Source: Portibacter marinus (GTDB lineage: Bacteria; Bacteroidota; Bacteroidia; Chitinophagales; Saprospiraceae). From it: a stretch of DNA of 64,000 nucleotides. The notes beneath the pieces were generated by a model that saw only the letters and a list, made by a program, of their open reading frames with translations, was not told where the DNA came from and did not search any database. The stretch spans positions 186,001 through 250,000 of the forward strand of contig NZ_JAJNKB010000007.1 in assembly GCF_021533195.1 (NCBI RefSeq), written 5' to 3'. Both the position numbers and the translations under genes were made by a program. Shown here piece by piece: positions 38,248 to 49,000 of the stretch; within the stretch, counting starts at the first letter, position 1; each line of letters begins with the position of its first letter.

Positions 38248-41067
38248 TTAATTCGTCAAGTACATGCTTCTGTTCCGATCTAACTCCCTGAAAAACGGAT
38301 CTTTCAGATCTTTAATAAACTGAATGGCCTCACCGGTTGATTTCATTTCCGGACCCAATTGCTTGTCAACATTTGGGAATTTGTCAAAGGAGAATACAGG
38401 AACCTTAATCGCGTAACCTTCCAGTTTTTTATCGATTTCAAAATCCTTGATCTTTTTGGTACCCATCATAACATGGGTAGCAATCTTTAGAAAAGGAACC
38501 TGGTACGCTTTAGCAATGAAAGGAGTCGTTCGTGAAGCTCGGGGATTGGCTTCAATGACATACACATGATCATCTTTAATGGCAAATTGTATGTTGATCA
38601 ACCCTCTAATATTCAATGCCTTCGCTAATTTTTCAGTGTAGAAAATCATGGTTTCAATGGCCTTATGTGAAAGGCTGTAAGTAGGCAACACGGCTGAACT
38701 ATCACCTGAGTGTATACCTGCGGGTTCTATGTGCTCCATTATTCCCATTATATGCACCTGCTCGCCATCATAAATAGCATCAATCTCAGCTTCCTTAGCT
38801 CTTTCCAGAAATTGGTCGATTAACACCTTATTGTCTGGCATATGCTTAAAGATGGTCAACACCTGCTTCTCCAGTTCTTCGTCATTAATGACAATCTTCA
38901 TTCTCTGCCCTCCCAAAACATAAGAAGGTCTTACTAAAACCGGATAGGTCACACGATTTGCAATGGCAAGTGCTTCGTCGGCATCATTGGCAGCACCATA
39001 TTCCGGATAGGGAATTTCAAGTTCTTTTAACAAGTCTGAGAACCTCCCTCTATCTTCGGCAAGGTCCATATCTTCGAATTGGGTACCAATGATTTTGATT
39101 CCTTTTTCGTGAAATTTTTTGGCGAGTTTGAGTGCCGTTTGGCCACCTAGTTGAACAATGACGCCCTCAGGTTGCTCTAATTCTATAATCTCCTCGATGT
39201 GCTCCCAAAAGACCGGTTCAAAATAAAGCTTATCTGCGATGTCAAAATCTGTGGATACGGTCTCCGGATTACAATTGATCATAATAGATTCGTAGCCAGC
39301 TTCTTTGATCGCCATCAAGCCATGAACGCAGCAATAATCGAATTCTATACCTTGACCAATTCTATTCGGTCCTGAACCAAGCACAATGATTTTTTTCTTC
39401 CCTTCGGTAGGAATGCTCTCGTTTTCCTTGTCGAATGTAGAGTAAAAGTAAGGAGTTTGAGCTTCAAATTCAGCTGCACACGTATCCACCATTTTATAGG
39501 TTCTACGAACTCCTAAAGCTTTTCGATGTGCAGTCACTTCATCTTCCTCTACCCGCATCAACCAGGCAATCTGAGCATCAGAATAACCTAACTCCTTCAA
39601 CTCTCTCATAAACTCCTCTGAAATATCTTCAGGAACATTCAATCGCTGGACTCTATCTTCTATTTTGACTAATCTTTTGATTTGCTTTAAAAACCAGGGA
39701 TCAATTTTAGTTAACTTTTGTACGGTGTTCAAGGGTACACCCAGCCTCAATGCGTCTTTCACCCTGTATATGCGATCCGAGCTTGCTTTTTCTAAACGGT
39801 TTAAGATATCCTCTGTTCTTATCCACTCCTTCTTATCTGCACCAAGACCAGATCTGTTGTTTTCTTGAGATTGGCAAGCTTTCTGCAAAGCTTCTAAAAA
39901 ATTTCGACCGATCGCCATTACTTCTCCGACTGACTTCATTTGTAATCCTAAGATGGGATCAGAGCCATGGAATTTCTCAAAATTCCAACGAGGCATCTTT
40001 ACTATGACATAGTCGAGTGTAGGTTCGAAATAGGCAGAAGTGGTTTTCGTAATTTGATTTTTTAATTCATCTAAGGTATAGCCAATGGCTAACTTCGCCG
40101 CTATTTTTGCTATGGGATACCCCGTGGCTTTTGATGCAAGAGCTGAAGATCTTGAAACTCTTGGATTGATTTCTATACAGATTAATTCTTCCGTTTCAGG
40201 ATTTTGCGAAAATTGAATATTACATCCGCCTGCAAAATTCCCCATAGACCGCATGAGTTGAATGGCATCATTTCTCATTTGCTGATATGCCGTATCTGAG
40301 AGCGTCATCGCTGGTGCAACGGTAATGCTATCCCCGGTATGAATGCCCATAGGGTCCAGATTTTCAACGGTACATATGATGACCACATTATCATTGGCGT
40401 CACGAAGCAACTCCAATTCAAACTCTTTCCAACCCAATACTGCTTTTTCTACCAGAACCTCGTGAGTAGGTGAGGCATTCAGACCCCTTCGCAGTGCATC
40501 ATCAAATTCCTCTTTATGCATGACAAATCCACCACCAGTTCCTCCTAGTGTGTAAGATGGTCTGATCACAAGGGGGAATCCTATTTTCTGTGCGGCTTCT
40601 TTGCCTTCTAAGAATGAATTGGCAATAAATGAAGGCGCTACATTCTGACCCAGTTTCACTACATGCTGTTTAAATTCTTCCCTATTTTCGGCCAACTCGA
40701 TAGCATCTAAATCCACCCCGATCAATCTAACATTGTATTTCTCCCAAATCCCTAACTTTCCTGTTTCAATGGCAAGATTGAGCGCTGTCTGTCCACCCAT
40801 CGTTGCAAGAACGGCATCAATCTGCCTCTCTTGTAGAATTTCTTCGATAGATTCGGGTGTTAAAGGTTTCAAATAAATGTGATCCGCTGTCAGGGGATCT
40901 GTCATTATCGTTGCCGGATTTGAATTGATCAGACTCACTTCTATGCCCTCCTCTCTTAAAGAGCGTGAGGCCTGTGATCCGGAATAATCAAATTCACAAG
41001 CTTGGCCAATGATGATAGGGCCACTTCCAATAATAAGTACTGATTTGATCGATTTGTCTCTAGGCAT
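38248..41067 (-). CDS. carB: Carbamoyl-phosphate synthase, large subunit CarB
   Basis: A 939-residue enzyme subunit that makes carbamoyl phosphate for pyrimidines and arginine. Two ATP-grasp halves are present: the first with [20 protein letters not shown], the second with [20 protein letters not shown]; each is followed by a metal-binding NPRxSR motif ([19 protein letters not shown] and [18 protein letters not shown]). The protein ends shortly after the second synthetase half ([11 protein letters not shown]), so the roughly 130-residue C-terminal MGS-like regulatory domain of the enteric enzyme is absent. This shorter form is known in Bacteroidota. carA is not in the window. Confidence 0.96.
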   Translation of the reverse strand: MPRDKSIKSVLIIGSGPIIIGQACEFDYSGSQASRSLREEGIEVSLINSNPATIMTDPLTADHIYLKPLTPESIEEILQERQIDAVLATMGGQTALNLAIETGKLGIWEKYNVRLIGVDLDAIELAENREEFKQHVVKLGQNVAPSFIANSFLEGKEAAQKIGFPLVIRPSYTLGGTGGGFVMHKEEFDDALRRGLNASPTHEVLVEKAVLGWKEFELELLRDANDNVVIICTVENLDPMGIHTGDSITVAPAMTLSDTAYQQMRNDAIQLMRSMGNFAGGCNIQFSQNPETEELICIEINPRVSRSSALASKATGYPIAKIAAKLAIGYTLDELKNQITKTTSAYFEPTLDYVIVKMPRWNFEKFHGSDPILGLQMKSVGEVMAIGRNFLEALQKACQSQENNRSGLGADKKEWIRTEDILNRLEKASSDRIYRVKDALRLGVPLNTVQKLTKIDPWFLKQIKRLVKIEDRVQRLNVPEDISEEFMRELKELGYSDAQIAWLMRVEEDEVTAHRKALGVRRTYKMVDTCAAEFEAQTPYFYSTFDKENESIPTEGKKKIIVLGSGPNRIGQGIEFDYCCVHGLMAIKEAGYESIMINCNPETVSTDFDIADKLYFEPVFWEHIEEIIELEQPEGVIVQLGGQTALKLAKKFHEKGIKIIGTQFEDMDLAEDRGRFSDLLKELEIPYPEYGAANDADEALAIANRVTYPVLVRPSYVLGGQRMKIVINDEELEKQVLTIFKHMPDNKVLIDQFLERAKEAEIDAIYDGEQVHIMGIMEHIEPAGIHSGDSSAVLPTYSLSHKAIETMIFYTEKLAKALNIRGLINIQFAIKDDHVYVIEANPRASRTTPFIAKAYQVPFLKIATHVMMGTKKIKDFEIDKKLEGYAIKVPVFSFDKFPNVDKQLGPEMKSTGEAIQFIKDLKDPFFRELDRNRSMYLTN

Positions 41068-41093
41068 TGCGGACTGGATTTATCAAGTTCGCG

Positions 41094-41101
41094 CAAATAT
41101 A
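41094..41101 (-). promoter_or_regulatory. Candidate -7 element for carB
   Basis: CAAATATA on the plus strand is TATATTTG on the minus strand, an exact TAnnTTTG, placed 26 nt before the carB start at 41067. No convincing -33 half is seen. Confidence 0.5.
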
Positions 41102-41347
41102 TATGGAAAATGATAAAATGAGGAATGCCAACTCATTAAATTAAAATAATAGCAATATGAATGGTCCAGAGCTTTTATATACGGGAGTAGAGGGTATGTG
41201 AGTAAAATGAATTTTGTACTCTATAAGAAGTTGCCTTTATATTAAAAAGCAAGAGTAATGCGACTAATGGACAACTTTACCTACTATTATAAGAGAATAG
41301 TATATGTTTTTCTGATTTTTGTATTTCACTTATTTAAAGACCTTTGA

Positions 41348-41355
41348 TACATTTG
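41348..41355 (+). promoter_or_regulatory. -7 element abutting the hydroxyacid dehydrogenase start codon
   Basis: TACATTTG matches TAnnTTTG and ends 5 nt before the ATG at 41361, the same spacing as at the DUF4837 gene. It supports this ATG over the upstream one in the same frame and implies a leaderless mRNA. Confidence 0.45.
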
Positions 41356-41360
41356 TCGTT

Positions 41361-42308
41361 ATGGGGAAAGTCCTGATTACTGATGCTGTCCATTCTTCCA
41401 TTATAGGAACCATTGAAAAACTTGGTTTTGAGGTGACCTACATACCAAAATTAGAATATGCTGAGTTGGATGATATGATTGCAGATTATGAGGGAATCAT
41501 CATCAACAGTAAAATCATCATGGATCAGCGTATGATAGACAAAGCTGGGAACTTACATTTTATTGGCAGGCTTGGTTCAGGATTGGATATCATTGACCTG
41601 GAATACGCTAAGAAAAAAGGTATTGCAGTTCTAAGTGCTCCGGAAGGCAACAGCAATGCCGTGGGAGAACATGCACTGGGAATGCTTTTGTCGCTAGCCA
41701 ATCATTTAAACAGAGCAGACAGAGAGGTAAGGCAATTTAAATGGAACAGAGAAAAAAATAGAGGATTCGAGTTAGAAGGAAAGAAAATTGGAATCATCGG
41801 GTATGGTCATACCGGCCCAGCATTTGCTGAAAAACTTCAAGGTTTCAGAGCTCAGATCTATGTTTATGATAAGTATAGAAAGCATATTGCAGATAAAAAA
41901 CGTTCCATAATGGAAACTAGCCTGACTCAGATCCAAAGGGAATGCGATATTATTAGTATTCATTTGCCACTCACACCAGAAACAAAGAATCTTGTGAACC
42001 AGGAATTTTTTGAAAAGTGTTTAAAGCGACCGGTGGTGATCAATACTTCAAGGGGTAAAATCCTGAAAATAGAAGATTTACTGCAGGCCTTGAAAACAGG
42101 CAGAATTAGTGGTGCTTGTCTGGATGTATTCGAGAATGAAAAACCCCAAACTTTTACCGAACAAGAGAAGCATGTGTATGAGGAGTTATATGCTTCAGAT
42201 AAGGTTTTATTGACACCCCATATAGCCGGTTGGACTAAAGAGTCAAAGAAAAAAATTGCCTCTACTTTGATAGCTAAAATAAAGAAGCATCTGGAGTCCG
42301 TTGCATAA
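41361..42308 (+). CDS. D-isomer-specific 2-hydroxyacid dehydrogenase
   Basis: I start at the ATG at 41361 (MGKVLITDAVHSS) rather than an upstream in-frame ATG. The 315-residue NAD-dependent enzyme has the first catalytic-domain half, a Rossmann fold with IGIIGYGHTGPAFAEKLQ, and the catalytic residues in GRLGSGLDIIDL (Arg-type loop), INTSRGKILKIEDLL and LTPHIAGWTKES (His). It reduces a 2-keto acid, similar to phosphoglycerate dehydrogenase, but the ACT domain of SerA is missing, so the substrate is uncertain. Its leader lies in a 293-bp gap to carB that holds little else. Confidence 0.9.
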   Translation: MGKVLITDAVHSSIIGTIEKLGFEVTYIPKLEYAELDDMIADYEGIIINSKIIMDQRMIDKAGNLHFIGRLGSGLDIIDLEYAKKKGIAVLSAPEGNSNAVGEHALGMLLSLANHLNRADREVRQFKWNREKNRGFELEGKKIGIIGYGHTGPAFAEKLQGFRAQIYVYDKYRKHIADKKRSIMETSLTQIQRECDIISIHLPLTPETKNLVNQEFFEKCLKRPVVINTSRGKILKIEDLLQALKTGRISGACLDVFENEKPQTFTEQEKHVYEELYASDKVLLTPHIAGWTKESKKKIASTLIAKIKKHLESVA

Positions 42309-42355
42309 TGCACAATAATTTTAGGAAGGTGCGGCGTGTGAGAAATGTAAAATGC

Positions 42356-42363
42356 TATTTTTG
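42356..42363 (+). promoter_or_regulatory. Candidate -7 element for the TonB receptor operon
   Basis: TATTTTTG matches TAnnTTTG and lies 40 nt before the ATG at 42404, in the gap after the dehydrogenase gene. Confidence 0.45.
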
Positions 42364-42403
42364 CTTCTGTTTTATAAGCAGTGAGTGCTATAATAAAGAT
42401 TTT

Positions 42404-45400
42404 ATGAAAAGAAATTTACTTGTACTATTCTTGTTTCTAGGCCTTTTAGGCACAGTGATGGGACAAACTTCACTAGAGGGTAAAATTACGGAAGCGGAGA
42501 GTGGGGAGCCTGTTATTTTTGCAACTGTGGCTTTGTACAGAGGAGGAACGATTATTTCAGGAACGGAATCAGATCTGGATGGTAATTATATTTTCTCCAA
42601 TATAGATCCGGGTACCTACGATGTGGAGGTGAGCTTTATAGGATTGGCCACCAGAAGAGAAAATGGGGTGATTGTGAAAAATGGAAAATCTACGAAGCTA
42701 GACTTTGCCCTAAAAGAAGAGGGAGTGGTCTTGGATGGTGTAGAGATTGTTGATTACAAGGTACCTCTCATTGATTTTGACAATACAACCTCACAAAAGA
42801 CGGTAACTTCAGAAGCTATCAGGAATATTCCTACCAGGAATGTCAATAGAATTGCTGCCACCACCGCCGGCATCACTTCTACAGATGGCGGGGCCATTTC
42901 GATCAGAGGTTCCAGATCTAATGCCACAGATTATTACGTGGATGGCATTCGTGTATCAGGTGCTGCAATACTGCCGGCCTCGGAAATTGAGCAACTTCAA
43001 GTTGTTACGGGTGGCTTGGAAGCAAAATATGGTGATGTAACGGGTGGAATCATCTCCATCACTTCGAAAGGTCCCTCCAATAGTTTTAACGGAGGAGTAG
43101 AATTGGAAACTTCAGAATACCTGGACGCCTACGGATACAATCTGGCCAATTTTAACCTCAGCGGTCCCATATTGAGAAATAAACAGGGCAATTCTGTCCT
43201 TGGTTTTAGGATCGCAGGCCAGTATACGAACAACAGAGATGCCGGCGTCACGGCAAATGGTTTTCATTTACTCACCCCCGATCAAATTGCCGAGCTGGAG
43301 GAAAACCCGACGTTTGATTTAGATGGAGCAATGCAGCCAACGGGTGAATTGCTGGGACGAGGAGATGTCACTCCGCGTGCATGGAGACCCAATGAAGGCA
43401 GTCAAAGCATTAGCATCAATGGAAGGCTGGATGCACAATTATCAAAAGCCATTGATATTTCTTTTTCCGGTAGCTACAATGACGGTATAAACCAGTTTGC
43501 GCCAAGTACAGCATGGGCCTTTGCAAATTGGCAAAACAATCCATATGCTTTTACGGACAGGTACAGAGGAAATTTCAGGTTCAGACACCGATTGGGGAGG
43601 CAGTCCATTGACCAGAATAAAGAACAAACCTCGGGAACAACCATTCGCAATGCATCGTACTATATTCAGGTAGGAATCGAGAATACACAGAATAATCAGT
43701 CGGATGTCAGGCATGGCGAGGATTATTTCAACTATGGATTTTACGGAAACCAGGAATTTAATTCACCGGCATTCATCGGAGTGGTAGAAGATACTTCGCT
43801 TTGGAATACCAATACCATGCAGGAGTTGTTTTCCAATGTATTTTTCGATCACATCGATTTTAATGACCAGAATGCAGTTGGGGAATATATTCCAGATACT
43901 GAAATCAATCCAGTGCTTGCAAAGTATCAGTTTGAGAATGGAAATTTACTGGGAGCTGCCAATAATTTTTGGAATTACTATAATAATGTAGGCCGAGTTT
44001 ACAATGTTGCATTCAAAAATAACAATGATGTTTATACGGTCAACATGAATGCGCAATTTGACTTACTGCCAAACGGTTCGATCAATAATAGACACAATAT
44101 TCAATTTGGATTTCTTTATGAGCAAAGAGCCAATAGAAGTTATAATATAAATCCACTCCAACTTTGGCAGTTGGCCAGTCAGCAGGCAAACGCTCATTTC
44201 ACTGGCGTAGATACTACCTCACTTTCAGGCGACACGACTTTTCTAATGATCGGTGGAGTATCTTATCCATTTGCAACTTATAATAGGAGGTTCGAGGATC
44301 GACCTGAAAACCTATTTTACCAATCGATCAGGGAGCAACTAGGTGTTGAGTTGACAGATTATGTCAATGTCAATGGCTTGAAACCCGAAGACTTAAGTTT
44401 GGAAATGTTTTCTCCTTCAGAGTTGATTAATTTCAGGGGGATAGGGCTGAACTATTTTGGGTATGATGTTTATGGGAATCAATTGAATTCCCAGCCCTCT
44501 TTTAATGATTTTTTCACAGCAAGAGATGAGAACGGAAGACGAACCTTTCCGGTTGCAGCGAATCAACCGATTTACGGAGCTGCCTACCTTCAGGATAAAT
44601 TCAGCTATAAGGATTTGATTATAAGGGTGGGAGTGCGCGTGGACTATTTTGATGCCAATACTAAAGTAATAGAGGATCCCTATTCTTTGTATAGAATCGA
44701 AACAGTAGATGAGTTTGAGTCTAGAACAGGAATGGAACAACCTGAATCTGTAGGAGGAGACTATAAAGTATATGTTTCAGGTGAAGAATCTACGGATGTG
44801 GTGGCCTACAGGCAAGGAGACCAGTGGTTTAACACCAATGGAACGGCTACGGAAGGCAATTTGCTTTTTCCAGGTGGTCTGGTTTTTCCTTCGTACAGAA
44901 TTCCTGGACAGAACATCAAATCTCCGGATTTTGATCCCAATACCACTTTTTCAGATTATAAACCACAGGTTAATTTTATGCCAAGGGTAAGTTTTTCTTT
45001 CCCGATTTCTTCTGATGCAGGATTTTTTGCCCACTACGATGTGAAAGTACAGAGACCTCCTACGAACAATGTTTTCACACCCTTAAATTATTATTTCTTT
45101 AACGACAATCCTGGAGGTACCGTTAATAATCCCAATCTTAAGCCAGAGAAGACGGTAGATTTCGAGGTGGGATTTCAACAGAAAGTAACCAACTCTTCTG
45201 CGATAAAAGTCAGTGCCTACTACAGAGAAATGAGGGATATGATTCAAAGAAGATTCTTCCTTTTTGTTCCTACGTTGACACAGTATCAATCTTACGGAAA
45301 CATTGATTTCGGAACCACCAAAGGATTTACATTCGGCTATGACCTGCGTAGAACTCAGAATGTTGAATTTTCTGCCAGTTACACCTTGCAATTTGCCGAT

Positions 45401-46009
45401 GGAACCGGTTCCAATTCTAATGGTATTAGCACAGATAGAGGAAATATCAGGGTGCTACTTCCACTTTCATTTGACGAGCGGCATCGATTTGTTTCAAGTA
45501 TCGACTACAGATATGGTCAAGGCAAAAGATACAATGGGCCATCTGTCAGAGGTGTCAATTTATTTGAGAATACAGGATTAAATATTCAAGCGGTAGCTGT
45601 CTCCGGTCAACCCTATACACGACTTAGAAATGCGGAACCATTCGGCGGATCCGGATTTACCGGAGACATTAACGGAGCAAGGCTTCCATGGCAATTCAAT
45701 CTGGATGCAAGATTAGACAGAACATTTATTGTCGGAGGTCAAGGTAAAAGAAGATTATTTATCAATGCGTACATCAGGGCAACCAATGTGCTCAATCGTA
45801 AAAATGTCATTGGTGTTTTCCCGGTTACCGGCTCACCCACCGATGATGGTTACATCGTTTCCAGATTTGGTCAAGATCGCTTAAGACAAATTGCTACTGA
45901 TGGGAAAAATGCTGACAACTTTCTGGCAGCGCATAATTGGAGACTGAACGACATCAACAATTTTACAAGACCAAGAAATCTGATACTAGGTGTAATTACT
46001 AATTTTTAA
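42404..46009 (+). CDS. TonB-dependent outer-membrane receptor with carboxypeptidase-like N-terminal domain
   Basis: I start at the ATG at 42404 (MKRNLLVLFLFLGLLG), which gives a proper signal peptide; the open frame begins 32 codons earlier. The 1201-residue receptor starts with a carboxypeptidase regulatory-like beta domain (SLEGKITEAESGEPVIFATV and GNYIFSNIDPGTYDVEVSF), then a plug (TSTDGGAISIRGSRSNATDY, YVDGIRVSG) and a long beta barrel ending in an aromatic strand (RNLILGVITNF). This layout is shared with SusC-type receptors, but no SusD follows. It is followed without a gap by a giant secreted protein, and then a PorV-like barrel. Confidence 0.95.
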   Translation: MKRNLLVLFLFLGLLGTVMGQTSLEGKITEAESGEPVIFATVALYRGGTIISGTESDLDGNYIFSNIDPGTYDVEVSFIGLATRRENGVIVKNGKSTKLDFALKEEGVVLDGVEIVDYKVPLIDFDNTTSQKTVTSEAIRNIPTRNVNRIAATTAGITSTDGGAISIRGSRSNATDYYVDGIRVSGAAILPASEIEQLQVVTGGLEAKYGDVTGGIISITSKGPSNSFNGGVELETSEYLDAYGYNLANFNLSGPILRNKQGNSVLGFRIAGQYTNNRDAGVTANGFHLLTPDQIAELEENPTFDLDGAMQPTGELLGRGDVTPRAWRPNEGSQSISINGRLDAQLSKAIDISFSGSYNDGINQFAPSTAWAFANWQNNPYAFTDRYRGNFRFRHRLGRQSIDQNKEQTSGTTIRNASYYIQVGIENTQNNQSDVRHGEDYFNYGFYGNQEFNSPAFIGVVEDTSLWNTNTMQELFSNVFFDHIDFNDQNAVGEYIPDTEINPVLAKYQFENGNLLGAANNFWNYYNNVGRVYNVAFKNNNDVYTVNMNAQFDLLPNGSINNRHNIQFGFLYEQRANRSYNINPLQLWQLASQQANAHFTGVDTTSLSGDTTFLMIGGVSYPFATYNRRFEDRPENLFYQSIREQLGVELTDYVNVNGLKPEDLSLEMFSPSELINFRGIGLNYFGYDVYGNQLNSQPSFNDFFTARDENGRRTFPVAANQPIYGAAYLQDKFSYKDLIIRVGVRVDYFDANTKVIEDPYSLYRIETVDEFESRTGMEQPESVGGDYKVYVSGEESTDVVAYRQGDQWFNTNGTATEGNLLFPGGLVFPSYRIPGQNIKSPDFDPNTTFSDYKPQVNFMPRVSFSFPISSDAGFFAHYDVKVQRPPTNNVFTPLNYYFFNDNPGGTVNNPNLKPEKTVDFEVGFQQKVTNSSAIKVSAYYREMRDMIQRRFFLFVPTLTQYQSYGNIDFGTTKGFTFGYDLRRTQNVEFSASYTLQFADGTGSNSNGISTDRGNIRVLLPLSFDERHRFVSSIDYRYGQGKRYNGPSVRGVNLFENTGLNIQAVAVSGQPYTRLRNAEPFGGSGFTGDINGARLPWQFNLDARLDRTFIVGGQGKRRLFINAYIRATNVLNRKNVIGVFPVTGSPTDDGYIVSRFGQDRLRQIATDGKNADNFLAAHNWRLNDINNFTRPRNLILGVITNF

Positions 46010-49000
46010 ATGAATTTGAATTCATTGTACATGAAGATTATGAAGATTAAGATAAGTCTAATAGCAGTTTTGATTTTGAGTGCGCTGACAGTGGATGCTC
46101 ATATCAATCCTAAGCTTTTTAAGATTAAAAAAGAATTGACCAAAAACAGTGAAGTATCGTTTCGTGAAGATTGTGTTCCGGCAACGGAGCAGATCGATAT
46201 GGCGATCAATAACGTTCGTGCCCGATTGACAACGGGAGGAGATGTATGGTGGAATCTGGATGACGGCCGATATATAGTACCTAAAGTGCCTATTGGTTCA
46301 GGACTTGAGGAAGTATCTTCCATATTTGCCGGAGCAGTGTGGTTAGGAGGATTTGACCCTTCGGGGAACCTTAAAATGGCGGCTGCAACCTACAGAAGTA
46401 ATCAAAGTAATGATTTTTATCCGGGTCCAATAGATCCGGTTACCGGGACTACTGAATTGCAGACTTGTGAGAACTGGGACCGATTTTTCAGGGTTACCGG
46501 AGATGAAATTGATGAGCATTTAAGGAAATTCGAAATAGCAAAACTGGCCGGTGTGCCCTATGATCCTGACTCAATTCCTGATGGCGTAAAATTTTGGCCT
46601 GGAAAAGGGAATCCATATTTTTTAGAAGAGTACCAATTTGAATTGCCCAATACAGAGCAGGCGCTGGGCTCTTTCTGGGATGCCGACTTTGACAATTCAT
46701 ACGATCCTGCAAATGGCGACTACCCCATTATTGAAATCCGGGGTTGTCCACTGCCACAATATCCGGATGAAATGACATTCTGGATTTATAATGATGCTGG
46801 AGGTGTTCACTCCGCTACACAGGGAGAAAAGATACAAATGGAAGTGCAGGTTCAAGCCTTTGCTTACCAAACCAATGATGCGATCAATGACATGACGTTT
46901 CAACGGTATAAATTGATTAACAGGGCTCAAGTAGATATCGGAGATTGCTATTTTGCGATGTGGGTCGACCCGGATTTAGGTTGTTTTACAGATGACTATG
47001 TAGGATGTGATACTACGAGAAGTTTGGCTTATGTATATAATGAAGATGAATTTGATGGGGAAAATGGATGTACCTGCCAGGGAGGTGTAGCCACTTATTG
47101 TGATGAAATACCCATTTTGGGCGTAGATTACTTCAGAGGTCCACTGTCACCCAAAAAATTTGGACCTAATGGAACCCTTGTAGATCTTGAGCCTGGAGAC
47201 AATAGTAGTCCGGATACGCTTGTGGAATTAGGCATGTCCTCCTTTATCTATTACAATAATGGAGGTATTGGTCAACCCAATGCAGCGACGACAGATCCTC
47301 AAATTGATTTTGAATATTACAATTACCTGAGTGGATTCTGGAGAGACGGAACACCCATTACTTTCGGAGGTTCAGGATTCAATGCTGGAAGTACGAACAC
47401 TACAAAATTTGTTCTTTCCGGAGCACCAAATGAAGGCAATGCATGGTCGATGTGTACCGCAGGTCTTCCTTTTGGAGATAGAAGAACCATCCAGGCTTCC
47501 GGTCCATTTACCCTGAAGCCTCAGGCCATCAATGAATTGATTATTGGTGCGGTTTGGGTGCCTAATTTTGACTACCCTTGTCCGGACATCACCAGATTAC
47601 AAGCTGCTGATGATTTGGCTCAGAATCTTTTCAACAGCTGTTTTGAGATAAAAGATGGTCCCGATGCTCCGGATATGGACATCGTGGAGCTGGACAGACA
47701 ATTGGTAATTGTTCTGACCAATGATACCATATCGTCTAACAATGCATTTGAAGAATATGAAGGTGTAGATTTATTGGCACCAGACGATATCATGGATAGC
47801 CTCTTTAGATTTGAAGGATATAAGATCTACCAACTTTCTAATTCTCAAGTGACACCCCAGGAATTAGATGATATTGACAAAGCAAGATTGATTCGACAAG
47901 TGGATCTGAAAAACGGTATCACTGAACTTTATAATTGGACTTCGACTGTCAATCCATATCCAGGTAACTCAGAATTGGTCTGGACATTTGAGAGAAAAGT
48001 AGAAGGTCAGGATCAGGGTATACAGCATACCTTCAACGTCACATCAGATGAATTTTCCTCTACGGACAAAAATCTGGTCAATCACAAAGAGTATTACTTT
48101 ATGGTGATTGCATATGCTTATAACAATTATGACGATTTCGATCCAAGAACGGGGCTGGGCCAGCAAATGCAATATTGCGAGGGTAGAAAGAACATCAGGG
48201 TTTATACAGGAGTTCCCAGAACGCTGGCCTATGAAAATATCAATAGCTTCTATGGTGATGGTCCTATTGTAACACGATTACAAGGATCAGGAGCATCGGA
48301 TATCTTTTTGGATGTTGAAGAAGGAACATATGATCTTATATTAAATGATGAGTTAGATGGGAGGATTACTTATAAGAGGGGACAGGGACCGATTAATATT
48401 AAAGTGATTAATCCTGTAGAACTTAGAGACGGCAAATACAGACTAGAGATTTTTGGTGAGACAGATCGAAATGGTGAATTTGGGGACGATGCCTACTGGA
48501 TTGTTACTAGAGAGGAAGATGGAAGGACGATTAGGTCAGAATTTCCTATTTCGAGGGTCAATGAGCAGATCGTTAATGAATTTGGCTTTTCAATTTCTGT
48601 CAACAAGCTGGGCGAACCCGGAGACCAGGAAGGTCCTACGAATGGAGTCGTCGGTGGTGCAATCGAATACCAAAATCCTGAAGGAGCCGAATGGCTGAGA
48701 ATGATACCGGATGATACACCTGCCTTTCAAGGAATCTTTAACTTTGTAAAAAATGGACCATCAGAAGTTGATTATGAATTTGATTTAACCAACAGTCTGG
48801 ATAATATTGGAAATACCGGATTCATACCATTTTGGATTGCTGACTATCGGCAAACCGGGCCATATATTACTCCAGGATATAAAGACAACAGTGGGCATGG
48901 TCTGGTAAGAGGAAGAACTGAAATGCAGGATATTAATAATGTGGACATTGTTCTGACTTCGGATAAATCAAAGTGGAGTAGGTGTGTGATCGTTGAAACT

